Source: Brachypodium distachyon (taxonomy: Eukaryota > Streptophyta > Magnoliopsida > Poales > Poaceae). Taken from it: a DNA stretch of 64,000 nt. Shown here piece by piece: positions 34,471 through 45,605 of the stretch. The position numbers and the translations under genes are program-made. Under the pieces are notes generated by a model, which was not told the DNA's origin, did no database searches, and saw nothing but the letters and a program-made list of their open reading frames with translations. The stretch's first letter is position 1, and each line of letters opens with the position of its first letter. The stretch is taken from contig NC_016131.3 in the NCBI RefSeq assembly GCF_000005505.3, forward strand, positions 22,279,501 through 22,343,500, in the 5' to 3' direction.

Positions 34471-36337
34471 CATCACCACCCGGCTTCACCGTTATCCTTT
34501 CCCAGCAAATCCATCTTCCCCCCAAGCCTCTAGGCCTGCAGCACCAATCACTCCGGATGACACAGAAACATGAAGAATACAAAGGGAAAGGAAGTGGCCA
34601 GGGAGGATCAACAGGAAGGAGCTGCAGGTATTCCCCTCCCCATCCCAATCCCCTCTCCACTAGCCATCGCCATCTCCGTTGCTCTGGCGCTGCCCCACCT
34701 CCTACTCTAGAGCCCACAGCCCCCCAGATCCGGCGCCGCTCCACCCCATTTGCTCCACCCAACAACTAAGGTATTGGATCATCCGTCGAAATGTTTATTC
34801 ATATTCCTTTTGGTTCCATAGAAATGATACGATAAAATTTTGGAAGCTGGTAAAACACAACAAGCAAACAATACAAATCTACTTTTGAACATTGACAGAG
34901 TGCAGGTTGTCAGATAAATAGCACAAATATATAACTATTGTCTCTTGTTATTACTTATTATTAGCCGTGTGAGCTGATTTCTTAATTTGTCAACATTATG
35001 TGATCTGTTTATTATTTTCTAAACCAAATCCAACAAGACTAAACTGTGAATTTTACCATGGATCTTACTTTCAGGATGTCATTTTATTATTGGGGAGGTG
35101 TGTTGGTGTCTGACACCTAATTCTGGATTATTTGCAGGTAAATGGCTGTTCTTGCCATTTGGTTAATTTTTGTGCCACAAGCTGATGATTTCAGCGGCAC
35201 TTGAACACGCAACTCATTGAGGTATTAATGGATCGGGCAGTTGATCAAATAAAATAACAGTGGTATTAATTTTCGATTCTTTTCTCAACATCGCGAAACT
35301 ATCAGTATTTGCTTTGATATTTCTTTTCTAGCTTCCAATGTAGATTTGGTCCACCCCGTTGTTTTTGCACCCTATATTTGAAATGTATTTTCGCACCCTG
35401 GAATAGAAAAAAAATGATCATGTATATGCATCATGCCAGAACATGTCTATTGCAGAATTTGGTCTACAAACATGATATCTTATGGTTGATTTCTTGAGAG
35501 TTTAGGCGAGCAAAATGGCAGTTTACACTTTGCCTTTAATTTCTCATGGAAATAAAGGTGACATTTGTCTTGGTCAGCCTCAAATAGGTGATATTTACAA
35601 TTCCGAGAAGAGAATCCATACCCATGATTTTTTGTTAAATCATTCATGTTGTTGATGTCTAAGTTGTTTTTTCTTAATTTAAAATTATTGCAGTGTTGTT
35701 GCATTGTAGCCTGAGACGAGGATCCCATTTTAAACTGGTAACGTGCTCATCATATTTCATATAAAGTTGAGGATTTGTACTGTTATTTTTCAGGTTGGTG
35801 ATGTCGGCTATTCACTTTCCCTCTTGTTTGTTTATTCTTTTGAAAATCAATTGTGTTTGTCTCTTACAGTGTTTTAACCTTATTTGCTTATGCAAAATGG
35901 ATCTTATACATCTGCACTGGTTGCTTGATCAATCGTTAGGGTGATCTCTAATATATGCTCATTCTGCTAGGCCAATCATAATTTTCTTTTTACAACCTCA
36001 TTTGCAGTGCCTTCTGCATAGCTCAAAAGTATCCAAAGCTACCTGCTCTTTCTGAAGGATTTATTGTTTTTTTCCTAACCTGGTACAGCTACTTGATCTG
36101 TTGGATTAATAGACAACAACGTTTAACATGTAAATTGGTGAACATTCCTTGCTATTAATTTGTTGCCAATACTAATGGTCTAATACCATGACGTACGAGC
36201 TTTTGGTTCACTTTGTGAACATTCTATTATTGTTGTAGTTGATTTATTTCGGTATATTGGATATCATCCTCGATGAGGCAGGATGATGATTCTACCAATA
36301 ATGGTGTGGAGAACTCAATGTCTCGGAAATAAAAATC

Positions 36338-37210
36338 TAATTTCTTCCATTGTTGACCACAGGAAAACACATGGTTATAACAGGTACACACGGAAGTCTT
36401 CCACTAACAATTGATTTGGATCCTTGATATATATGTAAAGAGGTATTTTTCCATTCATTGTTTGAAATTAGAGTTGGAGTTGCAGCATGCGAAAACACGG
36501 AGATATTGGGACTGCACATTGTGAACTGCTCAAGTCTCCTTGTATATACTGTGCAATAGACCAAGAACATCCAGCCGGTTTTTTCCCCTTGAAAATATGC
36601 CTCTTTTATTGTTATTTATAAAGCAGCTATTGTTTTATCGCTGAAAAGGTTTATGAGCAAAATAGGGAAGGATCTTGATTTAGTTTCAATTGGTTCATAA
36701 CCTTCTCTGAATCTTTTAATGCTCCGTTTCCTTTTGGTACAACAGGTTAAAGTAGACGAAATACTTTGGCGGGATCTTGGGCTTTTTCCTGGAATTGCAT
36801 GAGCTACTTTTAAAAAAATAGGGTGACCGGCGTGCAAAAAGGGGAGATAGTTTGCTATTATGATGTGCCTTTGATAGTTAATTACCGGTTAGGAACAATT
36901 GTTCCTAATGGTTAGTTTATTCATGAACACACTTTTAAAGATCATGTATGTGGTCCTCTTTTACGCATTTTGGATTAGCTGCGAACAAGATATAACTGGA
37001 GCTTCAAACTCCCCTTGGATATAATTTTTTTCTCTCTGTCACGATCACTTTGTTACTCGTTATGCTCTGAAATATTTATGTATCCAGTTATGTTAATTGT
37101 GTGCCGAATGGCGTCACGCAGTTCCAGTTTTTTTTTGTGCCGAGTGGCATCTATAATCCTAATCTTATTTCTTCCATTGTTGAGCACAGGAAAACACATG
37201 GCTATAGATT
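36338..37210. repeat. Dispersed direct repeat of about 45 bp
   Basis: TTTCTTCCATTGTTGACCAC at 36340 and TTTCTTCCATTGTTGAGCAC at 37166 are both followed by AGGAAAACACATGG and TATA, with one difference in each part. The copies are about 825 bp apart in the same orientation. The DNA between them is not obviously duplicated. Confidence 0.75.
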
Positions 37211-37599
37211 AAAATAACTAATGTTTACATTGATGTATCATTTCTGTTAGACCATCTCAGGAATGGAGAAGTGTTCTTTGATGAACCTAGGTGAGCTATA
37301 GATTTGGTGGAAACAAAGTGTACATTTTGAGACAAATACTGATGCATCATTTATTAAGGAGATCTTTTGATGGTGCTCTAAGGATTCAGTTCTAAAAGTT
37401 GCTCATAAAATATTTTTTCTTTTTGTTATAATTTGTATGCTAAGCAATACATGACAAATTGTATCACCCATTAGTTATATAGTTGATCCTTTCAGTTATA
37501 GTATTTGATGTTTAGTCTGCATGTAAACATAAAACTTAGATCATGGTCTCTCATCATGATTGCTTATGAAATGTAACTGCCGTTGGCCAATGCATTTAA

Positions 37600-37642
37600 A
37601 CATTTATATTGTTCCGTAGCAACGCACGGGCCACTGACTAGT
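37600..37642 (+). mobile_element. Helitron-like 3' terminus
   Basis: CCGTAGCAACGCACGG can fold as a short hairpin (CCGT/ACGG). It is followed by GCCACTGA and then CTAG/T at 37638-37642, the CTRR-T end with a nearby hairpin that defines Helitrons. The same block with CTAGT ends other grass Helitrons I recall. No matching 5' TC terminus was found upstream, so element length is unknown. Confidence 0.6.
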
Positions 37643-38823
37643 TTTCCATGAAGCCAGTCTCTGGCGAATATTTTTCTCTTCTAAATTAAGTTCCTCATGA
37701 ATATTTCCGATAAAAAAAGGTCACTGACGAATAGACATGCGGTTCATCTCGGCGGTCGGTTGCTTCTGATTGAAAAGGACGCGCCCTGCGACTCAAACAA
37801 TCGAGCACAATCCGTCAATCTTCTTCGGAAAATTTAAATTTTAGGGCCTCGTTTAAATTTAGCACAGAGGCCTCAAAATTGTAGGTACGGCCCTGATGCT
37901 GTCAGCGTAATCTTATGATTGGATGGATATCATGTAAACAGAGGGCCTCTGGTAAAATGAGAGAGCGCAGTCAGACAATACGACTAACTGAATAAGGCTG
38001 ATTTGACAGTAAAATGGGTTACGACCGTCCAGTTTTTTCATCTAGTTTTTGTGTGCTGACCAATTTTTGTGTGTTTATTTTTCAACAACATAATATAAAA
38101 TAAATTCAACAACCACAAAACTGAGCCTAAGAAGTCATTAGTCACAGCATAAGCCGGACAGGACCACTCGACTGAATAGATTCCGGTGTTCCGCTGCTTT
38201 ATACATGCTGTTTCTCACGAGATATTCTCATGCTCTCCGGTACAACAATCTAATTAAGCATGCTCAATTAAGATCGAGTGCTCTAGAATCTAACCAACTT
38301 CTTTTTCTTTCGACAGAGGTCTATCATCTAAGTTTTGTTTAGTACTCCATTCAGTCCTAACTGCTGCTGATTGGCTTGGCCCCACCTAGCAAACTTTGGT
38401 GCCCGAAAGGTGGAAGTGAAGCCAACTATGTCGGCCTAAACATTAGCTAATTTAAAACCAAATTAGCAGTGACATAATGCACACATTAATACATCTACCA
38501 TCCGAGCACGGGCTAGCAGCATCAACTCCGGTCGGTGAGATGGGCATGAGTGACCGCATGAGCAGATCGACCGCCGTGTCGTAAACCGTAGTCATACATA
38601 TGGAGTCGGTCGACGTTGCAAACAAAACAGCAAGCTCTCACCCACCCACCTCACCTGACGGCCAGAACCTGACCTCAAGTCTTTAACCGACGGCTGGTGA
38701 TGCAGGGTGCTCGTACGTACGTGCACATCAGCTATAGCGGCCATTGTCCAGTTCCAGTACTCCAGTTGTCCACCACGTCCACAGATCTGTTGACACCGCT
38801 CATGTGCTCGCTTCTAATTTTTA

Positions 38824-38908
38824 CTCTTCGTATCAAATGACTTTCTATTACATGTACGTAAACGTTTACATTCATACGTATTTGTATAAATTTGAGTGAC
38901 GGAGGGAG
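38824..38908. mobile_element. Short Stowaway-type MITE
   Basis: About 85 bp with TA at both edges (38822-38823, 38909-38910). The right end GACGGAGGGAG is canonical; the left end CTCTTCGTATCAAATGAC is diverged. It carries the ACATGTACGTAAACG arm of the shared subfamily. Confidence 0.6.
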
Positions 38909-39581
38909 TAATTAGCTTCACTAATTAATCCTAATGTGGATGACTACCACTGCATTTAGTGGAGAACACGCACGCTTCCCTTTTCGGACCAAGAGCATTT
39001 TTTTACAAGGGGTATCTTTGCGATTTCTTAATACTACTCCTACTGCACTTTTTTATTCTCACAAGTTTTTTTTTTTGACAAACAGAGGGTTTCCTCTCCA
39101 GTTACATTAAAGGAAACCAAGTATCTCGCGGCTCACAAGTTACAGTGAGCAAAGTGCTTCCCCTAAAAAAAACTGTGAGCAAAGTGTAACGTCTCTCTTG
39201 CGGCTCTCGACTCTTCGTCTGCCTTTCCCTTTCCTCCTCCTCCCGCAGCGAAGACGCGACAACCCACGATCCCCGCGGCCGCACCCCGCGCACGCCCGCG
39301 CCAACCACCGTCCTCTCACTGCCGCTGGGGGCCCCGCCAAACCGTCAATCCCGGTGGGTGGCCGCCTGTCAGAGATCCAGCCACCGCTCCCTTTTACCTT
39401 TCCCCTCAACGGCTGCGGCGTTTTAAAGCGACGTGGCACCCGTCTCTCTCTCTCTCTCATCAGTCGTCACTCGCTGTGCTGAGCGAGCAGCAGCTGCTGT
39501 GCGCTAGCGGCCACTTCGCTTCGCTTCTTCCTCACTACTACTCCCCCCGCCGCAAGCTAGCTACCTACACTGCGGGTGGCG

Positions 39582-42500
39582 ATGCCCAGCTCCCGGCGAA
39601 CCACCGGCCGCGGCGGCGGCGGGGCTGCGCCAGCCGCGGCTGGAGGCGGAGAAGAGGGGGGCGTGCGGGTGCCGCCGTTCGCGGGGAACAACAACGACCA
39701 CAACCCGCGGGACCTGCGCTCGTGGGCGCGCCGCACGGGCTTCCACCCCTCCGCCTTCTTCTCCGGCGAGTCCGCCGTCTCAAACTCCTCCACCCCCACG
39801 GCGCACCCGCCGCCGCCGCCGCATGCCCCGCCGGCATCCTCCCGCCGCCCCCCGCGCCCGCCGGAGACGGAGCAGGATCCCGCGCCGCCGCTCGATCTCG
39901 AGCGGGGCCGCGGAGGCCCCCGCCCTCGCCGCCGCATCGACCTCCGCGGCGAGCTCGAGATCCCCGCCGTCGCCGACGAGGTGTCGGCTGAGCCGGAAGC
40001 CGCGAGGAGAGGGCGCGGGGACGGGAGAAAGAGGAACGGCGTCGAGCGCCCGCCTGGAGGCGAGAGGAGGGAGGCGCTCAATGCGGCCAGGAGCGCGCCC
40101 GGCGTTGCGCAAGCCGACGCGGGTGCGGGGAAAACGGCCGAGGAGGCCGCCGAGGCGAAGCGGAAAGCGGAGGAAGCGGAGGCGAGGAAGAAGAAGGAGG
40201 ACGAGGAGAGGGATGCGGAACTGGCCGCGTACTACCAGGAGCAGTGGGCAAACGAGGAGGAAGGAGCTGGCGAAGGTGCCGCTGACGGCGAGACGGCGCC
40301 TTTGCATAGGGCACCGGGGCTCCGGTGCGGCGTCACGGAGAACCCAGGCTGGGGTGAGTTCCCTTTTCTTCGGCTTCAAACCATGCGCTTACTTAATGGC
40401 GGATAGAGATCTGCATTCGGCGCGGATTGTCTCGTCTCGATTTAGCATTGTTGATTGTGATAATGATGTTCCAGGAGTCATTAATAATCATACTGATAGT
40501 GATGGTGGTCATACTATCTTCAATTGTTATTTCCTGCCCACTAATTTAAGTCTTGCTTGAGTTGATCCTTCGTCCTTGGGTTTTCAATTTGCCATGCTCG
40601 ATTAGGCAATACATTTTGGGTTTATTGGGACCCCCTGCTCCTGGATATTCCAGTTGATTCTAGTAGTAGACTCTGTTCACTGAATGTTGGAGCTTGATGT
40701 AGCGTGGTGTCTGAATGTGTCGATCATGCAAAGATGACCGCTGGGTGCTGGCTATCCCAGTATGGGTTGTCCTCGTCATGCGGTGGTCGGCTTGTGACAT
40801 TCGATGGTCTCAATTTTTGTTGCATCAGACCACGGTTGTGGCAGTATGTGGCGGTGTGGTGTTCAAGATTGGGCAATGGCTACTGACTCAAGGCCTCTGC
40901 ACCATCTGCGGTATGTCTTCCGTGCCCTTTCGAGGCTACCGAGGTCATCTATTCCCGTTGCTTAGGTCACCGCTGGATCTAGCCTAATCAGCGGGAGAAG
41001 GTGCATCAGTCTGGCGTGGCGGGAGCATCTCTGGCGATGTTGTGAGGCTAGTGATTGCTGTCGTCGTAGGACCGCGTCATCTCCTAAGCCGGTGTGGCCT
41101 AGCTCTGTCATTCCTTGCGGAACTAGATTATCTGCCCTGTCAGTGGGGGTTTCAGCTGGTTTGCTGTGTCCTGGGTGAGAGTGTGGAAGGCATCTAGACC
41201 GGTGTTCTGGTGTTGATGCATCTGTTGTAATGTACGCTTAGCTGTCGCCGAGTGTGTCCTTGCCATGGTTGTTCGGTTGTAATGGCCTAAGCCTTTGCCT
41301 GTACAGCTTCTTTCTATCAATGCAACGAGATGCAAAGCTTTTGCGCTTTCTCAGAAGAAGAAAAAAACTTGTGCTGTATTACAATTTACATGTCACCGAC
41401 TATTCTTTTGCATTTTGATTAATTAATCTGATGGAAACTGCAGAGACAATTATTAACTTATTGCTCTTTCCTTGCAGGACTTCTCGTATTCTATGGCATA
41501 CAACATTACTTGTCAATAGCTGGTTCGCTTGTTTTTATTCCTTTAATATTGGTACCAACCATGGGCGGATCTGATGTATGTCCTTCCCGTCCTTCTTAAT
41601 TCCTCTTATTTGCGTTTAGCTGGAAAACTGTCTTCGAATAATGAATTCCTTTCTTATGACAGGAAGATACAGCAACAGTCATTTCCACCATGTTATTAGT
41701 GTCTGGTCTTACAACAATACTCCATACTTTTCTGGGTTCTCGGCTTCCGTTGATTCAAGGAAGTTCTTTTGTATATTTGGCTCCTGCATTGGTGATTGCG
41801 AACTCTGAAGAATTCAGAAATCTTAGCGAAAATGTATGCTTGAGCTCTGGATCTCTATTTTACTATCTGTGCACCCTTAATCAAGCATTATCAGATAATG
41901 CAAAAGACACACTGCTTTGAATTTCAGATAGCTTAAATGGGATAACAGCATATTCGTGAACTAAGCTCACCTGCTCTGTTAGGTTTGTAGTATGCAACAT
42001 ATACAACCTGTGGTGATAGAGAAGTAGGCATGCTCTTACTGTCAAGTTGTTTGGATGAGGGGTGCAAAGTAGGACTTATGCTTTTAATATCCAGTCTTGA
42101 AAGCTCAAGTGAAAATCATCTAAATTTGGAAAGTTGAAACGGATGCACCTGAGAGTGAGGGAGGTAATAAAAGAGTTATTTCACGAGATCATGTGTAGAA
42201 AATTAACTGGCAAAGATACACTGAAGTGGGAGTCGTACCATTGGTTCCTGGTTTTAGGGACGCAAGTTTGAATGATGAATCTTTGTGTACCACAAACATA
42301 CATAGCTGCAGATTTTGTGGCCAGTTGTTAAGCAGGGCACAGAAGTACTACCGTACTTCCAGGTACCATGGGTAATTTGGTATTTAATGTTATGGAAGCA
42401 TTGGAAATAGCTATCACCCTTAAAATAGGAGACTAATAAGGACTAGTGGCAATGGAATTCTGCATATATCTGCATAACCATTAACAAAAAATCTAATCTG

Positions 42501-44766
42501 ATGGTGAACATGTTAGCTCTATTCCCTTGGTGATGTGCAAGATGATATGTTGCTCATGGAGTTAAATTGTGAAAACAAGATATCTGGAATGGGTTTCGTG
42601 CTTGCTTTGTGTTGTTTCATACCTAGTGGCAAATGAAATTCCACTGCAAACATTGTGTCCTGGGTTGAATTTCACCAAAGTGAGGATTTACCTTTGTGTT
42701 ATCACAAGCAAAAGTTTCACCATTGATCTTTGGACATGCTTGTACATCATCTCTCTTAATTAGGGTTTGTTCTTTATGACATGCAGAAGTTCAAACACAT
42801 AATGAGGGAATTACAAGGGGCTATACTTGTTGGTTCCGTTTTCCAAATAATCTTGGGATACACTGGTCTTATGTCACTGCTTCTGAGGTATGTGGAGAAG
42901 TCTTCATGCAATATTTCCCTCTATGACACTGAGTATATTTACGTCTGATTGTGGTATTACAGATTGATAAACCCAGTCGTTGTGGCACCAACTATTGCTG
43001 CAGTGGGTTTGGCTTTTTTCAGTTATGGTTTCCCTCAGGCTGGTAGTTGTGTAGAAATCAGCATGCCCCTCATTGTATTGCTTCTTCTGTGCACCCTGGT
43101 ATGCCTGCAACATTCTCTTTCTTTTCAACAAGTGACCATACACATTATCCTATTTTATTTTCTCTGCTTCTGCAATTTAATGCTTGTGGTGCTATCGTTG
43201 CCACCGCAGGTGTTTGTTCTTTAACTTGTATCGCTCCCAATACCATACTGATCACTACCCTTCTGCATTGCAGTACCTGAGAAAAGTATCCCTATTTGGA
43301 AACCGTATCTTCCTCATTTATGCGGTACTTCTCTAACTCTTTGTTCCTATAGGTTCATTGTTTTGTAGATAGTTTACGAGCATATTATGTTTTACATGAA
43401 CCACACTGAATCAATGTTTTGCTGCCGACTAACTGCACTGGAACCATTTGTCTTATCAGGTGCCCCTCAGTGTTGGAATTACATGGGCATATGCATTCTT
43501 CCTAACTGCTGGTGGAGCATATAACTTCAAGGGCTGCAGTTCAAATATACCCAGTTCAAACATATTATTGGATTCATGCAGAAGACATGCTCAAGTTATG
43601 AAGCGTTGTCGAACTGATGTTTCTAGTGCCTGGAGAACTGCTGACTGGGTGCGGGTTCCCTATCCATTCCAATGGGGTCCTCCTACATTTCATTTCAAGA
43701 CAGCTATCATTATGATGATAATTTCATTAGTTGCGTCAGTTGATTCGGTAAGTAGTTTCCATCAGCGGCCTAACAGAGTAGCTCCGCTTAATGTTAAGTA
43801 AATATCTATAAACATATCTCAGATAATTAGTGAACCAATATTCACTGGTACATATGCAGCTTTCATCGTATCATGCTGCTTCTTTGGTGGTCAATTTAAG
43901 CCCTCCAACACGTGGAGTTGTTAGCAGAGGGATTGGCCTTGAGGGGATTTCTTCTTTCATCGCTGGACTATGGGGTACAGGAACTGGTTCGACGACATTA
44001 ACAGAGAACATACATACCCTTGACATAACCAAAATGGCCAGCAGAAGAGCTTTGCAGCTTGGGGCAGCCTTGTTGGTCATCTTTTCGTTTTTTGGTATGG
44101 TCTAACATTTGTTCATGGTCATTTTGACATTCATTTGTTGTAGGTTGCTTACATCTGAATTCCTTGGCTGCAGGGAAAATTGGAGCTCTACTTGCTTCCA
44201 TCCCTGTCGCTTTGGCCGCCTCTGTTCTTTGCTTCACGTGGGCACTTATTGTTGCACTTGGCCTTTCCACGCTGCGATACACCGAAGCCGCAAGCTCAAG
44301 AAACATGATAATTGTTGGGTTTTCCCTCTTCATCTCCCTGTCCATTCCGGCATATTTTCAGCAGTATGAACCTAGCTCCAATTTCATTCTACCGGGTTAT
44401 CTTCTTCCATATGCTGCAGCGTCAACTGGACCGGTTCGCACTGCCAGCGAAGGGGTAAGATTTTTCGCTCTGAACCAAATGGCAATTGTGGAGAAACTAT
44501 CTGCTCCGAAACTTGAAACGCCTAATCCTTGGATTGTTCTGCAGCTAAATTATGCAGTGAATGCTCTTCTATCTATCAACGTGGTGGTGGCTCTCGTTGT
44601 CGCAATGATCCTGGACAACACGGTGACAGGGAGCAAGCAAGAACGAGGGGTGTACATCTGGTCAGATCCCAACTCCCTGGAGATGGATCCCACATCTTTG
44701 GATCCGTACCGATTGCCCAAGAAGATCTCGTGCTGGTTCGGATGGGCAAAATGTGTTGGCATCTAA
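39582..44766 (+). CDS. NAT12: Nucleobase-ascorbate transporter, NAT12-like
   Basis: Plasma-membrane purine/pyrimidine permease family member (NAT/NCS2). Exons: 39582-40353, 41478-41575, 41663-41833, 42787-42887, 42963-43098, 43274-43324, 43460-43747, 43860-44094, 44174-44454 and 44545-44766 (784 aa). Residues 1 to about 255 form the long hydrophilic Pro/Arg/Glu-rich cytosolic extension typical of the NAT11/NAT12 branch, including a charged AEEAAEAKRKAEEAEARKKK helix. About twelve membrane segments follow, with QHYLSIAGS, LPLIQGSSFVYLAPAL, SRGIGLEGISSFIAGLWGTG and TTLTENIHT; the NAT signature region around GLEG...GTGTGSTTLTEN is intact. The end is GSKQERGVYIWSD...WAKCVGI. The last intron (44455-44544) is 90 nt with no in-frame stop. 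Intron 1 contains a LINE/SINE-like tail. Confidence 0.93.
40700..41372 (+). mobile_element. LINE-type 3' tail in NAT12 intron 1
   Basis: A GC-richer segment with no coding potential ending in CTTTCTATCAATGCAACGAG, ATGCAAAGCTTTTGCGC and a poly-A-like AAGAAGAAAAAAA. Grass LINE 3' ends that I recall finish with nearly the same ATCAATGAAA...GCAAAGCTCTTGCG block before the A tail. The left boundary is approximate. Confidence 0.5.
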
Positions 44767-45605
44767 TATAACACTGGCTAGAGTAGATCTGCTGGAAGGT
44801 GGTGAAGATTCTATTCATTCTATTGCAAAAATGTTGTAGGACTTGTTATATGGCTCTCCTGCTGCAGTCGTTGGCTCGGCTCTGAGGATGCGTCCGAGCT
44901 CACATGTAAATTTTAACAGTTATTTAGGGGCAGTAAAATATGTATTTACAAGTATGTAGAAATGAAGGTTCTATATGCGATCCACCTCCTGCGGAAAGTT
45001 GTAAATGTGATCTTCCAAATGATCGCTCCTATTATTTACCAACCAGGGCGAAAATAGATAATGAGCATGAGGTAACAATTTCATGTTGATGCGAATCAAC
45101 CCATATGCTCCCATCTTTAATAGGATTCCCGCTAAAAGCAAACACGTGCTTCCCCATGGGTATCTGTATGGAGGGGTATAATCGGCAAAATAAGGAAGCC
45201 AAAATATAAAAGTATTTCCAAGGTTGCAGGGTATGATTGATTTAATTAATCTTTCCAAATCTAATCCCAGTTCGTTGGAACCGTACATATGACGTTTCTC
45301 ATTCTTACTGATTGTGAGCGATCCTAATCCGTAGCTAAAACGCAACACGCAAACATTCGCTGCAATCTGGCATAATGCAGTTCATATGAAGGGTAAAAGG
45401 AGAAGCATGCGGATGTGCCAAGTAGTGAAAGTATATAAAGCCTAGTTCACTTTCAACACAATTTGCAAGGTACATGCAAAATCAAACACAATAAATCTCC
45501 CTCCATACGGAACAGACTCCTCTACATGGAACACGCTTGTGCAGTTTACAGTAAACTTGTATAGCTAGGGTACAACAATGTTTTGACTTTTGACGATAGT
45601 TCTCT
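44767..45605. other. Convergent spacer NAT12 / RanBP2 zinc-finger gene
   Basis: Holds both 3' UTRs in tail-to-tail arrangement and the ndhD insertion. No other feature seen. Confidence 0.7.
45020..45298 (-). pseudogene. ndhD: Chloroplast ndhD fragment in nuclear DNA (NUPT)
   Basis: The minus strand encodes [15 protein letters not shown] and, after frame changes, [20 protein letters not shown] followed by [14 protein letters not shown]. This is the plastid NDH subunit 4 core around the HTWLPDTHGEAHYST region. Between them the HTWLPD codons are partly deleted: TTATACCCCTCCATACA is joined to GATACCCATGGGGAAGCAC with about 10 bp missing. Only about 280 bp are present, with at least two frameshifts and no start, so it is a dead organelle insertion. 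Confidence 0.85.

Larger units (their letters stand above)
34471..39581. other. Spacer between the retroelement and NAT12
   Basis: No gene recognised. 34471-34760 is Pro/Ser-codon-rich and could be the other half of the sequence interrupted by the retroelement (ends near a CTGCAG/GTATTCC donor-like site). 34760-37640 is AT-rich, with a repeated block of about 45 bp (36338-36385 and 37163-37210) and a Helitron-like 3' terminus at 37638-37641. 37840-37896 resembles the end of a hAT-like element. 38824-38908 is a MITE. 39190-39581 is the GC-rich NAT12 promoter and 5' leader. Confidence 0.5.

Noticed and set aside
45020..45298. Functional NADH dehydrogenase gene
   Set aside because: Only a fragment of plastid ndhD with frameshifts, a deletion and no start, embedded in nuclear DNA.
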